DNA from: Gymnothorax reevesii
Taxonomy: Eukaryota > Chordata > Actinopteri > Anguilliformes > Muraenidae
DNA: 64,000 nucleotides
NCBI GenBank assembly: GCA_029721435.1
Contig: CM056583.1
Span: 54,849,620 to 54,913,619, forward strand
Reading direction: 5' to 3'
In this document: positions 60,044-64,000 of the stretch, one piece after another
Layout of the letters: each line of letters begins with the position of its first letter
How positions within the stretch are numbered: the stretch's first letter is position 1
Program-made: the position numbers and the translations under genes
The notes under the pieces: generated by a model
The model's input: only the letters and a program-made list of their open reading frames with translations
Told to the model about the DNA's origin: nothing
The model's database searches: none

Positions 60044-61700
60044 ATGAATATCATCTCGAATGAACATAGCAGCAATCAGTGCACAAACTACAGTGAATGA
60101 CTTTAGAACACTGCAACAATGAATCAGCTTAGTGTGACAAACCATGCTTAGACATTAACATTATGCCGCATACCTCAAAAAGCCAAAGTTCATTCTGTAA
60201 TAAAAAAAAAGTACTAAGCGTATGAGTAGCCTTGGAATCAAAGGTTTATAGACAGCTACACTTTACAGCTTTGGCTCATCTCAGGACAAAGGACATGACA
60301 TGACAGAAAGGCCACGAGCTCCAGGATTGGGTGGACCACGAAAGACGTACTTTTAGACACTAAAAGAACGGAGAAGTATCAATCACACCATCTCACTTCC
60401 CCCATCTAGTGGCCATTACAGAGCATGACAGCTACTTCTCCACTGCCTCACGGTGCTGAGTCCAATGGTGTTCCTATTTCCTGGGTGCTGTATTCCAAAT
60501 TATGTTGGCTAGTGTATAAAAGCCTTCAGGGACAACAAGACAGTACGAGCAGCACTACAATTGGCTAAAAGAGTCAACGCAAAATAGCAGCACTGGAGGG
60601 GTTTGCGGCACAGCCAAAACATTTAACATTTCAACTGGACTGCAGGCATAAATCAAGCTTTTTTCCTCAAGGTCATTCAAGCTCATAATCAATTCAAAAA
60701 CCTTCAGCTTATCTGAGAAGGCATCTCGCCTACTCACACTCGCTTTTTCATCATGGACTCCACTTCACTTTAGTGCTTTAATTTATAAAATGGCCTCATT
60801 TAAGTTGTAGTTATCTAACAACTCAATCAACTGAGGTAAAAACCATTTTTTTATTTACCGCGTCAGAAGCCATGTCTAGAGCTGTCTTCGCATGTTAAAG
60901 ACAACAATTTGACACTAAACTTATGCGTCAAAAAATGTCCTATCAAAAATATTCATTTTATTGAACACAGGAAATCATTCAAAAATATGTTAAGGCGCGT
61001 TATGGAGCGCTATATTCTTACATTTTCTATACATTCATTTGAAAAATATTATAGCCAGGCATGTCAAGTTCCCCTATCTCTACACACCAAAAGGAAAAAA
61101 GGCAATTCACCGAAAGAAATAACCATCTATGAATCTGTATCTATGATTGATGGATTTACACAAAGGTGCCTCAATACCAATACAATACGAAACGATGCTT
61201 TCAAATAATGGTATGACCTTAATTCACTTCAGGAGCAGATGTGAGATGTCAGCTTCAAGTGCAGCGTTACTTAACATATCTAGTCCCAACTTAGCTTGCA
61301 TACCACTTCTTCTTCTAAAAAAAATTTCACAAACATAGCTCTCAAATAAAGATTAATTTCGAAAAATTTCAGGAAAAAACACTGCCACGCCCATCCTGAA
61401 AAAGGAAATCGGGACAGTGTTCCCACAGCCAATCGTAACTCAGTAATTTTACTGCAAGGCGGACTAGCGATAGCGAAACAGCACCAACCTACTGTTTCTG
61501 TCCGCTTTCAGGAACGCGAGGTCTCTAGGACACAGCACATCTTGACAGATGCAAGATGGACGCCATTGCCAACACCTCTCCAACGGTGTTGAAGCCACAG
61601 CCCTACATTCCCCCATTGCCATGTGGTCCGGAGTGGAATAGGGATTGCAGTGATGTATGGGGACAGGTCTTGTGAGTCCACCCCCACCTCAGTGGCAGAG
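60044..61700. other. Non-coding, nothing recognised
   Basis: Includes CACTTCCCCCATCTAGTGGC (60396), a fish-repeat-like phrase. Possibly zfyve16 3' UTR. No coding exon seen. Confidence 0.35.
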
Positions 61701-61701
61701 C

Positions 61702-61863
61702 TCAGCTGGTGTTCTCTGTGATGTAGAAAAGGAAGTCCAGGTCCATTGGCTGCTGGGGGACGCTGGAGCCGCCTCCATGGATGACAGGGATCAGGGCGCC
61801 GTCCAGCTCGTTCAGGTAGCGCTGAGGCAGAAGCTGCCCTCCTGAACCAGCCTGGTACTCCAC
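61702..61863 (-). CDS. zfyve16: Endofin, last coding exon
   Basis: Encodes the final 53 residues and stop: [20 protein letters not shown], then [14 protein letters not shown].. to ..[21 protein letters not shown](E/D)LD(G/S)ALIPVIHGG is the conserved C-terminus shared by ZFYVE16 (endofin) and ZFYVE9 (SARA). Those proteins sit on early endosomes via a FYVE domain, outside this window, and take part in endosomal sorting and TGF-beta/BMP signalling. Neighbouring ankrd34b favours ZFYVE16. Acceptor GTGCTGCAG at 61864. Phase 0. Confidence 0.92.
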   Translation of the reverse strand: MEYQAGSGGQLLPQRYLNELDGALIPVIHGGGSSVPQQPMDLDFLFYITENTS

Positions 61864-62101
61864 CTGCAGCACACAGGAGAGGACAGGCTAAGCAACAGCC
61901 AAACCCCCCTATCTATACATAAGGTACACGTCGGTATGCAAGTTTATGCGCAGCACACAAACGGGTAAGCAAACACATGGAAGTACACAAGCAAGTTTGT
62001 TGGTGCATAAGGATATACAAATATGCAAACACCACGTACTTAAGCTTGTGAGTGTTAGCGTGGAAAGACCACCACCCCCCCCCCGTATTGCCCCGGGTTA
62101 C

Positions 62102-62278
62102 CATGTCTGCATCGGTGGAGACGCGGAGGCCGAGGCAGTTTCTGCCACTAGCTTTCAGCACGCTGAGGTGAGGGCAGAGGGCAGCGCAGCTCGCCATGGC
62201 AATCTCACGCAGGAAAGGACTACGGGTCGGCAGGAAGGGTGACATCGAGCAGTCGCGTGTCTTTGGCGAGCAGAACAC
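62102..62278 (-). CDS. zfyve16: Endofin, penultimate coding exon
   Basis: Encodes 59 residues from VFCSPKTRDCSMSPFLPTR to GRNCLGLRVSTDADM. The stretch EIAMASCAALCPHLSVLK matches the C-terminal SARA/endofin domain. Acceptor GGTCCTTCCAG and donor GTAACC on the minus strand, phase 0 at both ends. The longer open frame through it (61913-62470) reads into the introns. Confidence 0.92.
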
Positions 62279-62849
62279 CTGGAAGGACCGCGGGAACAGA
62301 GATTTGGTCAATGCGATTAGTGGGCATAATGCTTTAAGTCCCAGTAGGGCGTCTAGCTTTAGCCGATAAAGAGGATACAAATCAGGACAATGCAATGTTA
62401 AAGGGCAAAAAGCAACACAGCACAGAGGCAGTGGACACAAAACCAGCAGGCGGAAAGCAGCTGGACACAAAACTAAGGCACAAGATTAGAAGGCACAATT
62501 CAAAAGGTAAAAATGGAGCAAAGTCAGAGGGCAAAACATTGAAGGACACAGTTAAAGGATGCAAAGCCATAAAGGACAACCCAGATGGGCACAAAATCTG
62601 AGGACACCAACAAAGAGGACATAAAGCAAGAGTGAGGGCAACATATGAGGGTGTAAGTCAGAGAAGGTAAAGTCAGAGGAAGTAAAGTTCGAGGACTGAG
62701 AGCAAGAGGAGGGAAGTTAGAGACACAAACCAAGGTAGCACAAAGCAAGAAGGAACAAATAAGACAACATAAAAGCGCACCAAGTTACAAAGCACAAACA
62801 ATAGAGCACTAGGTTGGCACAATGTACGATGAATAAAAAGCAGACACAC
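62279..62849 (-). other. zfyve16 intron with decayed minisatellite
   Basis: From about 62385 to 62790 the plus strand is almost free of T and made of degenerate repeats of about 15-20 bp around (G)AGGACACAAAG(T)CA. Open frames on both strands here come from this composition. Confidence 0.65.
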
Positions 62850-62955
62850 CTCTGTGCATTTGATCATCTTTCCATCCAATTCAAATTCTCCATCTTGCTG
62901 AATATGAGTGCTTTGGGCCCCCTCAAGACACTTCCCATCCACAGGGCTGAATACA
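62850..62955 (-). CDS. zfyve16: Endofin, third-last coding exon
   Basis: Encodes (after one split base) VFSPVDGKCLEGAQSTHIQQ then DGEFELDGKMIKCTE, 35 codons, typical of the C-terminal half of ZFYVE16/ZFYVE9. Acceptor TTTTTCTGTGTAG at 62956, donor GTGTGT at 62849. The 5' exons, including FYVE and the Smad-binding region, lie beyond 64000. Confidence 0.92.
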
Positions 62956-63144
62956 CTACACAGAAAAATGCACATAGACACATATTATACTGTTAACACA
63001 TCACATAGGACCAAAAAAAAAAATTGTCCTCATTCGGCATCATGTATCTTCGATCACATTGTCCTATACATGAGGCTGAAAGATGACCTTGCTATGGACC
63101 TCATTTGTGTTTCACTTATTATAGTAAATTTCCAGAGATCCATG
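62956..63144 (-). other. zfyve16 intron, left part
   Basis: No recognisable feature between the exon acceptor and the transposon at 63147. Confidence 0.5.
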
Positions 63145-63146
63145 TA

Positions 63147-63940
63147 CACCGATGAGCCAAAACTTTACAACCACAAGACCGCAAGATGAAACAAAAAATG
63201 TTGATCATCTCACAGCAAGGCTACATGTTAAGGTCTACAGACAGCCCCAAGACAGCAAGTAGTTTCATGTAATCAACGTGTTGTATGAGTATGAAATGGG
63301 ACCTGAGCCACTTTGACAAGGGCCAAAGCATTATAGTCAGAAAACGGAGTCAGAGCATCTCTGAGTGCAAGGTCTGTAGGGTGCTCCCAGTCAGCAGTGC
63401 TGAGTACCTACCAACAGTGGTCCATGGAGGGACAAACCATGCATCTGCAATAGGGTGTTGGGTGACTCATCGATTGCAGGAGGGCGACAAAGGCTATCCA
63501 GTGCAGACCAAAGGTCCAAAAAACTATTGTGGCAAAAATTGCACAGAATTTTAATGATATTTAAATGAGGGCTGGGTATTTTGGAACACACAATGCATCA
63601 CACCCTGCTGCGTATCGCGCTTTATAAGGGGTGTGTAAGGATCGGAATTGGACCTTGGAGCATTTGAAGAAGACGCCTGGTCTAGTGAGTCCCATTTTTT
63701 TATATAATGTGCATCAGTCTGGCATGTGTGCACCATTTATCTGGGAAGAGATGGCACCAGGATGCGCAGTGGAATGAGGAGACGCTAGTGGATGGAGTGT
63801 GATGTTCCGAGAGATGCTCTGCTGGGAAACCCACGGTCCAAGAACTCAAGTGGACATCAGTTTGACACAGCTGTTTTGGCAGCACAAAGGACACCTATAC
63901 CAAATTAGGCAGGTGATTTCAATGCTGTGGCTCATCGGTG
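63147..63940 (+). mobile_element. Tc1-like derivative in a zfyve16 intron
   Basis: TA at 63145-63146 and 63941-63942. Ends CACCGATGAGCCAAAACTTT and CAATGCTGTGGCTCATCGGTG. 794 bp; related to 59014-59862 by the GGGCCAAAGCATTA(C/T)AG(C/T)CAGA block and the ends. Transposase is decayed beyond confident reading. Confidence 0.75.
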
Positions 63941-64000
63941 TATGGCCATATTACATCAGTGACCCCTGTATTTGTGAAAGTGACTTCAGATTTGACTCTG

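Larger units (their letters stand above)
58330..61701 (-). other. Possible zfyve16 3' UTR and downstream region
   Basis: From the zfyve16 stop (61702) towards lower coordinates, candidate minus-strand poly(A) signals (TTTATT on the plus strand) occur, including one in a T-rich context near 60850 and one near 58360 (TTTTATTCTG). Which is used cannot be told from sequence. Two transposons (59014-59862, 59868-60043) lie within. Confidence 0.3.

Noticed and set aside
61913..62470. 185-codon minus-strand frame as a single gene
   Set aside because: Only the middle 59 codons are a zfyve16 exon; the rest reads through splice sites into introns.

Overview
This window is vertebrate nuclear DNA, most likely from a ray-finned fish. 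The genes have long introns, about a dozen Tc1/mariner-like copies lie across it, and hAT- and piggyBac-type elements, a tRNA-derived SINE and non-LTR retrotransposon fragments are also present. The dihydrofolate reductase gene is fish-like. No narrower taxon can be supported. There is no bacterial-style operon, CRISPR array or rRNA gene.

Three protein-coding genes are visible. (1) dhfr, plus strand, six coding exons between 14695 and 41208. The splice sites join in frame to give 188 codons plus a stop, and all key folate- and NADPH-binding residues are present. (2) ankrd34b, plus strand, an intact 533-codon single-exon coding sequence at 51804-53405. (3) The last three coding exons of zfyve16 (endofin), minus strand, 62955 down to 61702; the rest of the gene lies beyond the right edge. 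The order dhfr > ankrd34b > < zfyve16 matches the human DHFR-ANKRD34B-(FAM151B)-ZFYVE16 block in order and relative orientation. I see no fam151b exon in the 8 kb between ankrd34b and zfyve16, and no msh3 exon left of dhfr, where the human partner starts divergently.

Layout. 1-12.5 kb is intergenic: a piggyBac-like element with a nested MITE, a Tc1 copy with broken transposase, a 1.9 kb foldback element, a SINE with a roughly 30-bp target duplication, a Tc1 remnant split by a GATA microsatellite, and LINE fragments. 12.8-14.6 kb holds two tandem fragments of one non-LTR family ending about 95 bp before the dhfr start codon. 14.7-41.2 kb is dhfr, its introns largely built of transposons: a hAT with an 8-bp duplication in intron 1; a Tc1 fragment and a GGTCA-repeat block in intron 2; a full-length Tc1 in intron 3; and in the 14.8-kb intron 4 a second SINE, a full-length Tc1, two GGTCA tandem arrays, a THAP-like fragment and a minus-strand signal-peptide-like ORF. 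41.4-48 kb is repeat-rich intergenic DNA with a further tandem array and a CR1-like reverse transcriptase fragment. 48-53.4 kb is the ankrd34b region. 53.5-61.7 kb is non-coding with several DNA transposons. 61.7-63 kb is the zfyve16 3' end, followed by another transposon.

The most unusual structure is a set of loci (15.9, 31.3, 32.3 and 43.4 kb, with a looser relative at 20.2 kb) in which a hairpin or GC-rich head and a CTGTCTGTCCGT-like tract lead into tandem units of about 125-160 bp, each carrying directly repeated GGTCA half-sites. They look like non-autonomous rolling-circle (Helitron/Helentron-type) elements with internal satellites, but that classification is inference. All boundaries were read by eye.
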